Shown here: positions 47,030-55,421 of the stretch, in pieces | Layout of the letters: every line of letters starts with the position of its first letter | How positions within the stretch are numbered: position 1 is the first letter of the stretch | Assembly (NCBI RefSeq): GCF_004028235.1 | Contig: NZ_CP035037.1 | Span: 1,736,001 to 1,800,000 of the forward strand | Source: Leucobacter muris | Lineage (GTDB): Bacteria > Actinomycetota > Actinomycetes > Actinomycetales > Microbacteriaceae | Direction of reading: 5' to 3' | DNA length: 64,000 bases | The notes under the pieces: generated by a model | What the model saw: only the letters and a program-made list of their open reading frames with translations | The model's database searches: none | Told to the model about the DNA's origin: nothing | Position numbers and translations under genes: made by a program

Positions 47030-47608
47030 GTGGCAAAGAAGGGCGCTGACGGCGCGACCGCCGCCGACGAGCACGACGCTCAGAACGAGGCCAGGGTCGG
47101 CAAAGGTCGGCCGACGCCCTCGCGCAAGCAGGCGCAGGCGGCGAACGCGCGGCCCATCGTCGGCTCGAGGGACAAGACCCTCATGAAGGAGCAGCGGCGT
47201 CAGCAGACGGAGGCGCGCGAGCGCGCCCGCCTCGGCATGATGCAGGGCGACGAGCGCTTCCTCACCCCTCGCGACAAGGGGCCGCAGCGCCGCTACGTGC
47301 GCGATTACGTCGACGCCCGCTGGAGCGTCGGCGAACTGCTCATCCCCATGATGCTCGTGGTGCTGGTGATGACGTTCATCCCGGGCATCATGCAGGTGAT
47401 CAGCCTCATCGTGATCTGGGCGTTCGTGGGCCTCGCGATCATCGACGCGGTCTTCCTCGGCATGCGTCTGAAGAAGCGCCTCGGCGAGAAGTTCGGAGAG
47501 GATCGCGTGCAGCCGGGCTTCCGCTGGTACGCCGCGATGCGCGCCTTCCAGTTCCGCCCGCTGCGCGTGCCCAAGCCCCAGGTGAAGCGGGGCAGCTTCC
47601 CGAGCTGA
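47030..47608 (+). CDS. DUF3043 protein
   Basis: A 192-residue protein: charged N-terminal half (GKGRPTPSRKQAQAANARPI, DKGPQRRYVRDYVDARWSVG), two helices (about 105-150) and a basic C-terminal tail. DUF3043 is nearly universal in actinobacteria and lies beside erpA in many. Function unknown. The GTG start has GAGAGGA upstream. Converges with pyrD over a strong hairpin. Confidence 0.9.
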   Translation: MAKKGADGATAADEHDAQNEARVGKGRPTPSRKQAQAANARPIVGSRDKTLMKEQRRQQTEARERARLGMMQGDERFLTPRDKGPQRRYVRDYVDARWSVGELLIPMMLVVLVMTFIPGIMQVISLIVIWAFVGLAIIDAVFLGMRLKKRLGEKFGEDRVQPGFRWYAAMRAFQFRPLRVPKPQVKRGSFPS

Positions 47609-47627
47609 TCCCGCATCCGGGATCCTC

Positions 47628-47682
47628 ACGCAGAGCCCCCGGTCGATGCGAGACGACGTCGCATCGACCGGGGGTTCTGCGT
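47628..47682. terminator. 24-bp hairpin between DUF3043 and pyrD
   Basis: Arms 47628-47651 and 47659-47682 pair throughout with one G-T, 7-nt loop; outer part ACGCAGAGCCCCCGGTCGAT. No T-run, but among the longest perfect stems in the window; likely bidirectional. Confidence 0.75.
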
Positions 47683-47729
47683 TACCGGGGCGATGTCCTC
47701 GGCCGGGGCGCACCGATCCGCCCGCGCCC

Positions 47730-47789
47730 GCGTCCGAGGCCGAGCCGGAAACCGAGGCCGAGCCGCCTGCGTCCGAGGCCGAGCCGGAA
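47730..47789. repeat. 21-bp direct repeat, 39-bp spacing
   Basis: GCGTCCGAGGCCGAGCCGGA at 47730 and 47769 (39 nt = 13 codons) with similar GAGGCCGAGCCG between. It lies downstream of the pyrD stop; no gene of its own is supported. Confidence 0.7.
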
Positions 47790-47796
47790 GCCGCGG

Positions 47797-48840
47797 CTAC
47801 CGCTGCTGCGTCCAGCCGGCTCGGCGCAGGCCCCGGTTGACGGCGCGCGCCCAGAGGGGCCCCTCGTAGATGTAGGCGGTGAACCCCTGCACGAGCGTCG
47901 CGCCCGCCCGCAGCCGCTCGAGCACGTCGTCGGCGGTGGCGACGCCGCCGACCGAGATCACGCAGAAGCCTGGGTCCGGCTCGGCGGCCCGGATGCGGCG
48001 CAGCACTTCGAGCGAGCGCTCTCGCAGCGGTTCGCCCGAGAGCCCGCCGGCGCCCATGCGCTCGATCTCGGCGGCGGGAGCGGTGAGGCCTTCCCTCGAG
48101 ACCGTGGTGTTGGTGGCGATGACGCCGTCGAGCCCGAGGCGCCTGGCGAGGGCGACGATGCCGTCGATCTGCTCGTCTGCCATGTCCGGGGCGATCTTGA
48201 CGAGCAGCGGGGTGGTGCCGGCTGCGTCGCGCACGGCCGCGAGCAGCGGCTCGAGCATCTCGAGCTCCTGCAGGCCTCGCAGGCCGGGCGTGTTGGGCGA
48301 GCTGACGTTCACCGCGAGGTAGTCGGCGATCGGCGCGAGGCGCTGGGCGCTCCAGACGTAGTCCTGCACGGCGTCGTCGACCTCGGTGACGCGGCTCTTG
48401 CCGATGTTCACTCCGATCACGGGGCGCCGGCGCGACAGCCGGGCGCGCTCGATGCGGGGAACCGCGGCGGCCGATCCGCCGTTGTTGAAGCCCATGCGGT
48501 TGATGAGACCGCGGTCGCCGACCAGCCGGAACATGCGCGGCTTCGGGTTGCCGGGCTGGGCGTGGCGGGTGAGCGTGCCGATCTCGACGTGCCCGAAGCC
48601 GAACTCGCCGAGACCGAGGATCCCCTGCGCGTTCTTGTCGAAGCCGGCGGCCAGCCCGAAGGGGCTCGGGAAGTCGATGCCGAGCGCTCGGGTGCGCAGC
48701 GACGGGTGCGGGGCGCAGAGTCGGCGCACCACGCCCGCGGTGAAGGGCGCGGCCTGGATCACCTTGAATGCGAGGTGGTGGGTGGTCTCGGGGTCCATGC
48801 GTCGCAGCACGGTGCCGAAGAGCAGCGGGTAGAGACGCAT
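47797..48840 (-). CDS. pyrD: Dihydroorotate dehydrogenase (quinone), class 2
   Basis: A 347-residue membrane-associated flavoenzyme oxidising dihydroorotate to orotate with quinone. Class 2 marks: the N-terminal amphipathic helix (MRLYPLLFGTVLRRMDPETT), GFDKNAQGI, NRMGFNNGG, NVSSPNTPGLR with the catalytic Ser and VKIAPDM. Adjacent to nrdR, 2 bp after its stop. The reaction delivers electrons to the same quinone pool as QcrCAB. Confidence 0.96.
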   Translation of the reverse strand: MRLYPLLFGTVLRRMDPETTHHLAFKVIQAAPFTAGVVRRLCAPHPSLRTRALGIDFPSPFGLAAGFDKNAQGILGLGEFGFGHVEIGTLTRHAQPGNPKPRMFRLVGDRGLINRMGFNNGGSAAAVPRIERARLSRRRPVIGVNIGKSRVTEVDDAVQDYVWSAQRLAPIADYLAVNVSSPNTPGLRGLQELEMLEPLLAAVRDAAGTTPLLVKIAPDMADEQIDGIVALARRLGLDGVIATNTTVSREGLTAPAAEIERMGAGGLSGEPLRERSLEVLRRIRAAEPDPGFCVISVGGVATADDVLERLRAGATLVQGFTAYIYEGPLWARAVNRGLRRAGWTQQR

Positions 48841-48842
48841 GG

Positions 48843-49325
48843 TCAGTCCTCCGTGGGGGTCGATGCGGATGCCTCGCCCGCGGGGTGCGCGCGCAGCTCG
48901 GCGATCGCGGCGTCGAAGTCGGCGAGCGACTCGAACGCCTGGTAGACGCTGGCGAAGCGCAGATAGGCCACCTCGTCGAGTTCGCGCAGGTGGGGCAGGA
49001 TCGCGAGGCCGATCTCATTGGCGTCGAACTGGGCGATGCCGCTGGAGCGCACGGACTCCTCGACCTGCTGCGCGAGCACGGCGAGGTCGGCCTCGGTGAC
49101 GGGCCGGCCCTGGCAGGCCTTGCGCACGCCGCTCATGACCTTCTCGCGGCTGAACGGCTCGACCACGCCGGATCGTTTGATCACGGTGAGGCTCGCGGTC
49201 TCGGTGGTGGTGAAGCGGCGGCCGCACTCGGGGCACTGCCGGCGACGGCGGATCGAGAGGCCGTCGTCGGCGGTGCGGGAGTCGATGACGCGGCTGTCGG
49301 GGTGGCGGCAGAACGGGCAGTGCAT
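48843..49325 (-). CDS. nrdR: Transcriptional repressor NrdR
   Basis: A 160-residue NrdR with the N-terminal zinc ribbon [11 protein letters not shown]...CPECGRRF and an ATP-cone domain. It represses ribonucleotide reductase genes when dATP is high. The start ATG overlaps the hisD stop (TGATG), and pyrD follows after 2 bp, so hisD-nrdR-pyrD is one transcript. No nrd genes lie in the window. Confidence 0.96.
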   Translation of the reverse strand: MHCPFCRHPDSRVIDSRTADDGLSIRRRRQCPECGRRFTTTETASLTVIKRSGVVEPFSREKVMSGVRKACQGRPVTEADLAVLAQQVEESVRSSGIAQFDANEIGLAILPHLRELDEVAYLRFASVYQAFESLADFDAAIAELRAHPAGEASASTPTED

Positions 49326-50653
49326 CAGGCGCCCTCCCCCGCGCGCTCGGCCTCGAATCGGGCGCTGACGGCCTCGCCGTGCGCGGGCAGGCCCTCGGCG
49401 TCGGCGAGGGCGAGGAGGGGCTGCTCGACCTCAGCGAGCGCGGCGCGGTCGTAGCCGATCACCTGCTGCGGTCGCAGGAAGGTGTGGGCGCCGAGGCCCG
49501 AGGCGAAGCGCGTGGTGCCGCCGGTGGGCAGCACGTGGTTGGAGCCCGCCAGGTAGTCGCCGAGGCTCACGGGCGTGTAGCCGCCCACGAAGATCGCGCC
49601 GGCGTCGCTGATGCGGGCGAGCACCGCCTCGTCGTCGCGGGTCTGGATTTCGAGGTGCTCGGGGCCGTAGGCGTCGCTGACGCGGGCGGCCGTGGCGAGG
49701 TCGTCGACGAGGATCACCGCGGACTGCGGGCCGGCGAGCGCCGTGGCGACGCGCTCGGCGTGGCGCGTGCGGGCCGCGCGGCGTTCGATCTCCGAGCGCA
49801 CCCGCTCGGCGAGCTCGGCGGAGTCGGTGACGAGCACCGACGCCGCGGCCTCGTCGTGCTCGGCCTGGCTGATGAGGTCGGCGGCGACGAATCGCGGATC
49901 GGCGCTCTCATCGGCGATCACGAGGATCTCGGTGGTGCCGGCCTCGGAGTCGATGCCGACGACGCCGTTCACCACGCGCTTCGCGGCGGCGACGAAGACG
50001 TTGCCCGGCCCCGAGATCTTGTCGACGGGCGCGAGCCCGATGCTCTCGACGCCGTGCGCGAAGGCGGCGATGGCGCCGGCGCCGCCGATCGCGTAGACCT
50101 CGTCGACGCCGGCGAGCGCGGCGGCCCAGAGCACGACCTCGTGCGGCAGGCCGTCGTTGTCGACCTGCGCGGGCGAGGCGAGCGCGAGTTCGGGCACGCC
50201 GGCGGCCTGCGCGGCGACGGCGTTCATGATGACCGACGAGGGGTAGGCGGCCTTGCCGCCGGGCGCGTAGAGTCCGACGCGGCCGATCGGCTGCCAGCGC
50301 TGCCGGATGACGGCCCCGTCGCCGAAGCGGGTGAGCTGCTCGGCGGGCACCTGGGCGGCGGATGCGCGCCGCAGCTTCTCGATCAGCAGTTCGAGTGCGG
50401 CGCGGATTTCGGGCGGGCAGGTTTCGAGCGACGCGGCGATGCGCTCGGCGGGCACGCGCAGCGCGTGCCCCTCGACGCCGTCGAAGTCGCGCGCCTGCTC
50501 GCGCAGCGCGTCCTCTCCTCGATCTCGCACCGCCTCGACGAGGGGGCGCACGCGGTCCACCGCGGTGCCCATGTCGAGTGCGGCGCGCGGCACGAGCCGC
50601 AGCAGGTCGGTGCGAGAGAGCTGCTGCCCCCGCAGGTCAATCGTTCGCATCAC
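49325..50653 (-). CDS. hisD: Histidinol dehydrogenase
   Basis: A 442-residue zinc enzyme for the last two steps of histidine synthesis. [45 protein letters not shown] (zinc ligands) and [20 protein letters not shown] are conserved. GTG 50653 is chosen because TAAACT lies exactly 6 bp upstream; ATG 50650 follows at once. No other his genes are in the window. Confidence 0.96.
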   Translation of the reverse strand: MMRTIDLRGQQLSRTDLLRLVPRAALDMGTAVDRVRPLVEAVRDRGEDALREQARDFDGVEGHALRVPAERIAASLETCPPEIRAALELLIEKLRRASAAQVPAEQLTRFGDGAVIRQRWQPIGRVGLYAPGGKAAYPSSVIMNAVAAQAAGVPELALASPAQVDNDGLPHEVVLWAAALAGVDEVYAIGGAGAIAAFAHGVESIGLAPVDKISGPGNVFVAAAKRVVNGVVGIDSEAGTTEILVIADESADPRFVAADLISQAEHDEAAASVLVTDSAELAERVRSEIERRAARTRHAERVATALAGPQSAVILVDDLATAARVSDAYGPEHLEIQTRDDEAVLARISDAGAIFVGGYTPVSLGDYLAGSNHVLPTGGTTRFASGLGAHTFLRPQQVIGYDRAALAEVEQPLLALADAEGLPAHGEAVSARFEAERAGEGA

Positions 50654-50659
50654 CCGCCC

Positions 50660-50665
50660 AGTTTA
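50660..50665 (-). promoter_or_regulatory. -10 hexamer for hisD-nrdR-pyrD (leaderless)
   Basis: Minus-strand TAAACT, exactly 6 bp, then GTG 50653. Confidence 0.6.
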
Positions 50666-50787
50666 CCGGCAGCGCGGCGGGCTCGCCTCGGCGCCGGGTG
50701 CGAACCGGTCTGACAGGATGGAGTGCAGATGACCATGGCACGGATGCAGCACTCGATCGTTCGACGCGACCCCCGGGGAGCCGGAGC

Positions 50788-51540
50788 ATGAGCCTGGCGA
50801 CCGGTGCGCTGATCCTCGGTCTCATCCTGCTGGGGTCCGTGGCGCAGCGGGTGGCGGGGCTCGGCTTCGCGATGCTCGTCTCGCCCTTCATGGCGCTCGT
50901 GATCGGCGCTCACTCGGGCGTGGTGCTCGTCAACGTGCTCTCGATCCTGTCGAGCGGCCTGATCCTTCCGCGGGTGTGGCGGTCGATCGACTGGTCGATG
51001 TTCCGGTGGCTCGGCGCCTTCGCCGTGGTCGGTTCCCTCGCCGGGGCCTGGGTGGCGCAGCTGTTCTCGCCGGCGGTGATGGCCGTGACGGTGGGCGGCA
51101 TCGTGATCGTCGGGCTCGGCGGTTCGCTCGCCATGCGAGGAAACCGCTTCTCGACGGAGCAGCGCGGGCCGAGAGCGGTCGCGGGGCTGCTCTCGGGGCT
51201 CACGAACTCCCTTGCCGGTGTCGGCGGTCCGGCGGTGAGCGCCTACGCCGTGCTCACCCGCTGGCCGCAGACGGCGTTCGCCGCGACGCTGCAGCCCTAC
51301 TTCCTCATGATCGGGGTGACGTCGGCGGCGATGAAGCTGATGCTCGATCCGGGCTCGCTGCCCGCGACCGGCTGGTGGTTCTGGGGCCTCGTGGTGGTCG
51401 TGCTGCTGACCGGCATCGCCCTCGGCGAGCGACTGCTGAGGGTCGTCACCGTGGGACAGGTGCGGCGGCTGGTCATCGTGCTGGCGTTCGTGGGGGCGGC
51501 GGCCTCGCTGTCGCAGGGGCTCTTCGAGCTGTTCGGGTGA
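50788..51540 (+). CDS. TauE/SafE-family permease
   Basis: A 250-residue protein with about eight helices and the TauE/SafE repeats AQRVAGLGFAMLVSPFMALV and LTNSLAGVGGPAVSAYAVLT (G-x-G-G). It probably exports or imports small organic anions such as sulfonates or sulfite; substrate unknown. GGGGAGCCGGAG precedes the ATG. Divergent from hisD, convergent with the methyltransferase. Confidence 0.88.
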   Translation: MSLATGALILGLILLGSVAQRVAGLGFAMLVSPFMALVIGAHSGVVLVNVLSILSSGLILPRVWRSIDWSMFRWLGAFAVVGSLAGAWVAQLFSPAVMAVTVGGIVIVGLGGSLAMRGNRFSTEQRGPRAVAGLLSGLTNSLAGVGGPAVSAYAVLTRWPQTAFAATLQPYFLMIGVTSAAMKLMLDPGSLPATGWWFWGLVVVVLLTGIALGERLLRVVTVGQVRRLVIVLAFVGAAASLSQGLFELFG

Positions 51541-51557
51541 CGGGGCGGATCGTCGCG

Positions 51558-53102
51558 TCACTCGAGCGGTGCGAGCATGCCGAGCCACGCGAGTTCGCGG
51601 AACCCGGCGACCAGCGCCTCTGCCGCCGCGTCGGCGTCGACCTCGAGCAGCGTGGCGAGGGCGTCGGCAATGCGGCCGAGCGAGAGCTCGCCGTCGCACA
51701 CTCCCACGGCTGCGGCGATGAGCGGGTCGGCCGCGACCCTGCGGGCGATGGGTCGATCGGTGGTGAGTCGGATCGCGCGCGGCGCCTCCTCGCCGGGCGT
51801 GTGCTCGCGCTCCTCGACCACCGCTTCGGCGCGCAGCCAACGGGTCGCGAGCACCTCGGCGTCGCTCATGCGAGCCGCGCGCACGCCCGCGTCGAACGCG
51901 GCGGCGAGCCCGCCTCCGAGATCCTGGGCCGCGTACGCGCCGGCCGCTCGATCGACCTCCACGAGCGCGCGTTCGGCAGCACCCGCCGATGCACACCTTC
52001 GGGCGCGGATCGCCCCGAGCCCGATCGCCGTGATCCGGCGCGCCGCGAAGTCGTCGAGCCAGGAGCCCATGAGCCGCTCGAACTCGTCGGTGCCCGGCCG
52101 GGCTCCCCCGTCGCGGGCCCAGGTCTCGGCGTACTGCGCGGGGTCCACCCGGTCGCGCTCGATCACCCAGGCGTCGAGCGCGCCGGCCGAGCCGGCGGCC
52201 GCCTCGATCCACTCGCGCACCCGTTCGAGGCCGTTCGACCCCCACGGCGACTCCCAGTTCGCGAGACAGAGCAGCGTGCCGTTCTCGGCGAGGTGACCGG
52301 GCGCCTCGCTCACGACCCGCTCGGCGAGGCCGTCGCCCGCCATACCGCCGTCGCGGTACTCGTAGACGGGCGCGTCGCCGTCGCCTCGCGGGGTGATCAC
52401 GAACGGCGGGTTCGAGAGCACGAGGTCAAATCGCTCGCCCGCGACCGGCGCGAAGAGGTCGCCGAGACGGAAGTCGATCCGGTGTTCGACCCCGCCCAGC
52501 CGGGCGTTCGCCCTGGCCATCGTCAGCGCCCGCTCGGAGATGTCGGTCGCGACGACCTCGCCGCGCAGCGCCAGGTGCATCGCCACGATCCCGCAGCCCG
52601 TGCCGAGATCGAGGCACCTCGCCGCATCCGCGGGCGGCGCCTGCGAGATGAGGGATCGCGTCGCTCCTCCGACGCCCATGACGTGGTCGGGGCGCGCTGG
52701 CCGGCGCCGCAGCTGATCGTCGAGGTCTGAGATGATCCACCAGTGCAGCGGCCGGTCCGACCGCGCGTCTGTCACCGCGACGGGGTTCAGCGAGAGCGCG
52801 GCGCGCAGGCGGCCGTCCCTGTCGGCCTCCACGAGGCCGAGCCCGATCGCCCCCGCTGCGCCGAGCTCGGGCAGGGCGGCGTCGAGCTCGGCGCCGTCGA
52901 CCCGCTGGGCGAGCAGGAAGAGCCGCACGAGCGCGGGGAGCGGGCCCTCGTCGCGCTCGCCGAGCGCTCGCAGCGCCGGAGCGAACACCCCGCGCTGGCG
53001 GGCGCCGTCTGCCGCGGCCCCGAGCAGGCTCGCGACCGCGTCGACGCGGTAGTCGGCGGCGGCGAGGCCGGCGTGCAGGCGGTCGATGAGTTCGGGATCC
53101 AC
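51558..53102 (-). CDS. Large class I methyltransferase with NPPF motif
   Basis: A 514-residue protein. The centre has motif I CLDLGTGCGIVAMHLA and the N-methyltransferase catalytic motif VLSNPPFVI, as in HemK/PrmC and RsmC-type enzymes. About 130 residues before and 200 after it are extra domains; the tail resembles winged-helix-like repeats. Probably modifies a nucleobase or glutamine in a translation component; not assigned further. GTG start with a -10 6 bp upstream. Confidence 0.82.
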   Translation of the reverse strand: MDPELIDRLHAGLAAADYRVDAVASLLGAAADGARQRGVFAPALRALGERDEGPLPALVRLFLLAQRVDGAELDAALPELGAAGAIGLGLVEADRDGRLRAALSLNPVAVTDARSDRPLHWWIISDLDDQLRRRPARPDHVMGVGGATRSLISQAPPADAARCLDLGTGCGIVAMHLALRGEVVATDISERALTMARANARLGGVEHRIDFRLGDLFAPVAGERFDLVLSNPPFVITPRGDGDAPVYEYRDGGMAGDGLAERVVSEAPGHLAENGTLLCLANWESPWGSNGLERVREWIEAAAGSAGALDAWVIERDRVDPAQYAETWARDGGARPGTDEFERLMGSWLDDFAARRITAIGLGAIRARRCASAGAAERALVEVDRAAGAYAAQDLGGGLAAAFDAGVRAARMSDAEVLATRWLRAEAVVEEREHTPGEEAPRAIRLTTDRPIARRVAADPLIAAAVGVCDGELSLGRIADALATLLEVDADAAAEALVAGFRELAWLGMLAPLE

Positions 53103-53108
53103 CCCACC

Positions 53109-53114
53109 AGGGTA
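53109..53114 (-). promoter_or_regulatory. -10 hexamer for the large methyltransferase (leaderless)
   Basis: Minus-strand TACCCT, exactly 6 bp, then GTG 53102. Confidence 0.55.
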
Positions 53115-53125
53115 TTCGCTCCCCG

Positions 53126-53159
53126 ACCGGCGGTCGTGCGGACTCGCACGACCGCCGGT
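53126..53159. terminator. Hairpin after the NAD(P)-binding gene
   Basis: 15-bp perfect stem ACCGGCGGTCGTGCG with loop GACT, just downstream of the stop at 53166 on the minus strand. Confidence 0.7.
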
Positions 53160-53165
53160 GCGCGC

Positions 53166-53810
53166 CTAGTAGGCGACGGTGAAGCGGGCGCGGCGGTGCT
53201 TCGGATCCTCGATCTCGTCGACCACCGCGACGCCGAAGTCGGCGCCAGAGATCTCGGAGCGGCCCTCGGCGTCGGTGAGCAGCACGTCGCCGCCGGTCCG
53301 GTACTCGCCGCGGTACTCCCCCGCCGCCCACGCTCCGAAGGTGGCGGCCGGGCTCACGAGGAACCAGTCGAGCGCCTCGGGCGCGGAGCGCAGGTCGTCG
53401 AGCACGCCGCCCATCTCGGCGGCCTCGGGCTTCACCTCGTCGGCGAAGTCGGGGCCGTTCATGACGAGGTCTCCGCCTTCGCTCTGCAGCAGGGAGCCGG
53501 CGCCGCCGATCACACCGAGGCGCACCCCCGCGGCGGCGGCCTCTGCAGCGAGTTCCGAGATGGCGGGGCGGACGCGGCCTGCCATGTCACCGCGCGGTGA
53601 GACCGCGGCAACCACGACGTCGGCCCCGTCGAGCGCCCGGGCGCGGTCGGCCGCCTCGGTGATGGAACCCCGCACGTACCGCGCCCCCGCGATCTGCTGC
53701 GCGCTCTCGCCGCGGCTCACGCTCGTCACCTCGAGCCCGCGCACCGCCGCAGCCTCGACGATGTGCGATCCCGCGTACCCGCTGCCGCCGATTACCGTCA
53801 CCTTGGTCAT
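53166..53810 (-). CDS. NAD(P)H-binding protein (NmrA/epimerase-like)
   Basis: A 214-residue atypical SDR: Rossmann motif VTVIGGSGYAGSHIVEAA at the N-terminus and the segment RLGVIGGAGSLLQ. No catalytic Tyr-Lys pair is clear, as in NmrA-like or flavin-reductase-like proteins. Start MTKVTV is chosen for GAGGAGG upstream. Function unknown; likely single-gene unit. Confidence 0.8.
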   Translation of the reverse strand: MTKVTVIGGSGYAGSHIVEAAAVRGLEVTSVSRGESAQQIAGARYVRGSITEAADRARALDGADVVVAAVSPRGDMAGRVRPAISELAAEAAAAGVRLGVIGGAGSLLQSEGGDLVMNGPDFADEVKPEAAEMGGVLDDLRSAPEALDWFLVSPAATFGAWAAGEYRGEYRTGGDVLLTDAEGRSEISGADFGVAVVDEIEDPKHRRARFTVAY

Positions 53811-53914
53811 CTCTGCCTCCTCGAAGTCCCGGCCCGCCGACACGACGGGCCCCTCGGTGCAACCGACCGCGACCCGCCGCTATTCCGCGCGGCGCCGCAC
53901 GGTCCCGTCGGCGA

Positions 53915-53940
53915 AGCGGTGCGGCGTTCGCCGCACCGCT
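53915..53940 (-). terminator. Hairpin at the end of gltD
   Basis: AGCGGTGCGG / CCGCACCGCT around CGTTCG, touching the gltD stop codon; no T-run. Confidence 0.5.
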
Positions 53941-55421
53941 CAGGCGAACGCGCGGTCGAAGGCCCGGACCGGGCTCGGCAGCACCGTCTCGCCCGTGAGG
54001 TACGCGTCGACCGAGGCCGCGGCGGCCCGCCCCTCGGCGATCGCCCACACGATGAGCGACTGGCCCCGGCCCGCGTCGCCCGCAACGAAGACGCCGGGCA
54101 CATCGGTCGCGTAGTCGTCGGCGCGCTCGAACGCGCCGCGCGATCCGCGGCCCAGCCGCAGACCCTGATCCTCGATCGCCTCGGGGCCGGTGAAGCCCAT
54201 CGCGATGAGCACGAGGTCGGCGTCGATGAGCCGCTCGGTGCCCGGGATCGGCTCGCGGCCGCGCTCGGTGAAGCCCGTCTCGGCGACGCGCAGGGCGCGC
54301 ACCCTGCCCTCGGCGTCGCCCACGAACTCCACGGTCGAGGCGAGGTAGCGGCGCTCCCCGCCCTCCTCGTGCGAGCTCGACACCTCGAACAGCGTCGGGT
54401 GCACGGGCCAGGGCTGGGTGTCGGTGCGCGTCGGCGAGGGTTTGCGACCGATGGCGAGGTTGGTGACCGATCTCGCGCCCTGGCGGTGGGCGGTGCCCAC
54501 GCAGTCGGCGCCGGTGTCGCCACCGCCGATGACGATCACGTGCTTGCCCGCCGCGTCGAACTCGGCGGGCAAGCCGGCGGCAGGCTCGTCGCCCCGCTGC
54601 TCCCCCGCTTCCGCGAGCGCGCGGTTCTGCGCGGTGAGGTAGTCCATCGCGTAGTGCACGCCCGCGAACTCGCGGCCGGGCAGCGGCAGTTCGCGCGGCA
54701 CGGTGGCGCCCGTCGCGACGACCACCGCGTCGAAGCGGCGGCGCAGCTCGCTCCACGACATGTCGCGGCCGATCTCGATGCCGCAGCGGAAGCGCGTGCC
54801 CTCGGCCTTGAGCTGTTCGACGCGGCGGGTCACGAGCTGCTTCTCGAGTTTGAACTCGGGAATGCCGAATCGCAGCAGACCTCCGGGCTGCTCGTCGCGC
54901 TCGTACACGGCGACGGTGTGACCGGCGCGCGTGAGCTGCTGCGCGGCGGCGAGGCCCGCGGGCCCGGATCCGACGACGGCGACCGTCTTGCCCGTGAGGC
55001 GCGCGGGCGGCTGCGGCGTCACCCAGCCGTTCGCGAAGGCCTGGTCGATGATGCCGTTCTCGGTCTGCTTGATCGTGACGGCCGGCTGGTTGATGCCGAG
55101 CACGCACGCCGACTCGCAGGGAGCCGGGCAGGCGCGGCCGGTGAACTCGGGGAAGTTGTTCGTCTCGTGCAGCCGCTCGATGGCGTCCTGCCAGCGGTCG
55201 CGGGTGACGAGGTCGTTCCATTCGGGGATGAGGTTGCCGAGCGGGCACCCCTGGTGGCAGAAGGCGACGCCGCAGTCCATGCAGCGCGACGCCTGCCGTG
55301 CGACGACGGTGGGGTCGGCGGGGTCGACGACCTCGCGCCAGTCTTTCAGCCGCAGTGCGACGGGTCGCTTGGGGGTGAGTTCGCGCTCGCGCACCTTCAG
55401 GAATCCGCGGGGATCAGCCAT
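53940..55421 (-). CDS. gltD: Glutamate synthase small subunit
   Basis: A 493-residue FAD/[4Fe-4S] subunit that takes electrons from NADPH for GltB. N-terminal cluster cysteines CMDCGVAFCHQGCPLGN and CPAPCESACVLG, FAD site VVGSGPAGLAAAQQLTRAG and NADPH site VIVIGGGDTGADCVG are intact. ATG 55421 overlaps the gltB 3' end by 8 bp. The second gene of gltBD. Confidence 0.97.
   Translation of the reverse strand: MADPRGFLKVRERELTPKRPVALRLKDWREVVDPADPTVVARQASRCMDCGVAFCHQGCPLGNLIPEWNDLVTRDRWQDAIERLHETNNFPEFTGRACPAPCESACVLGINQPAVTIKQTENGIIDQAFANGWVTPQPPARLTGKTVAVVGSGPAGLAAAQQLTRAGHTVAVYERDEQPGGLLRFGIPEFKLEKQLVTRRVEQLKAEGTRFRCGIEIGRDMSWSELRRRFDAVVVATGATVPRELPLPGREFAGVHYAMDYLTAQNRALAEAGEQRGDEPAAGLPAEFDAAGKHVIVIGGGDTGADCVGTAHRQGARSVTNLAIGRKPSPTRTDTQPWPVHPTLFEVSSSHEEGGERRYLASTVEFVGDAEGRVRALRVAETGFTERGREPIPGTERLIDADLVLIAMGFTGPEAIEDQGLRLGRGSRGAFERADDYATDVPGVFVAGDAGRGQSLIVWAIAEGRAAAASVDAYLTGETVLPSPVRAFDRAFA

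Noticed and set aside
46493..49018. 841-codon minus frame spanning erpA, DUF3043 and pyrD
   Set aside because: Only its last 124 codons are real (erpA). The Ser/Gly-repeat stretch near 47700-47790 comes from the 39-nt repeat and is out of frame with pyrD.
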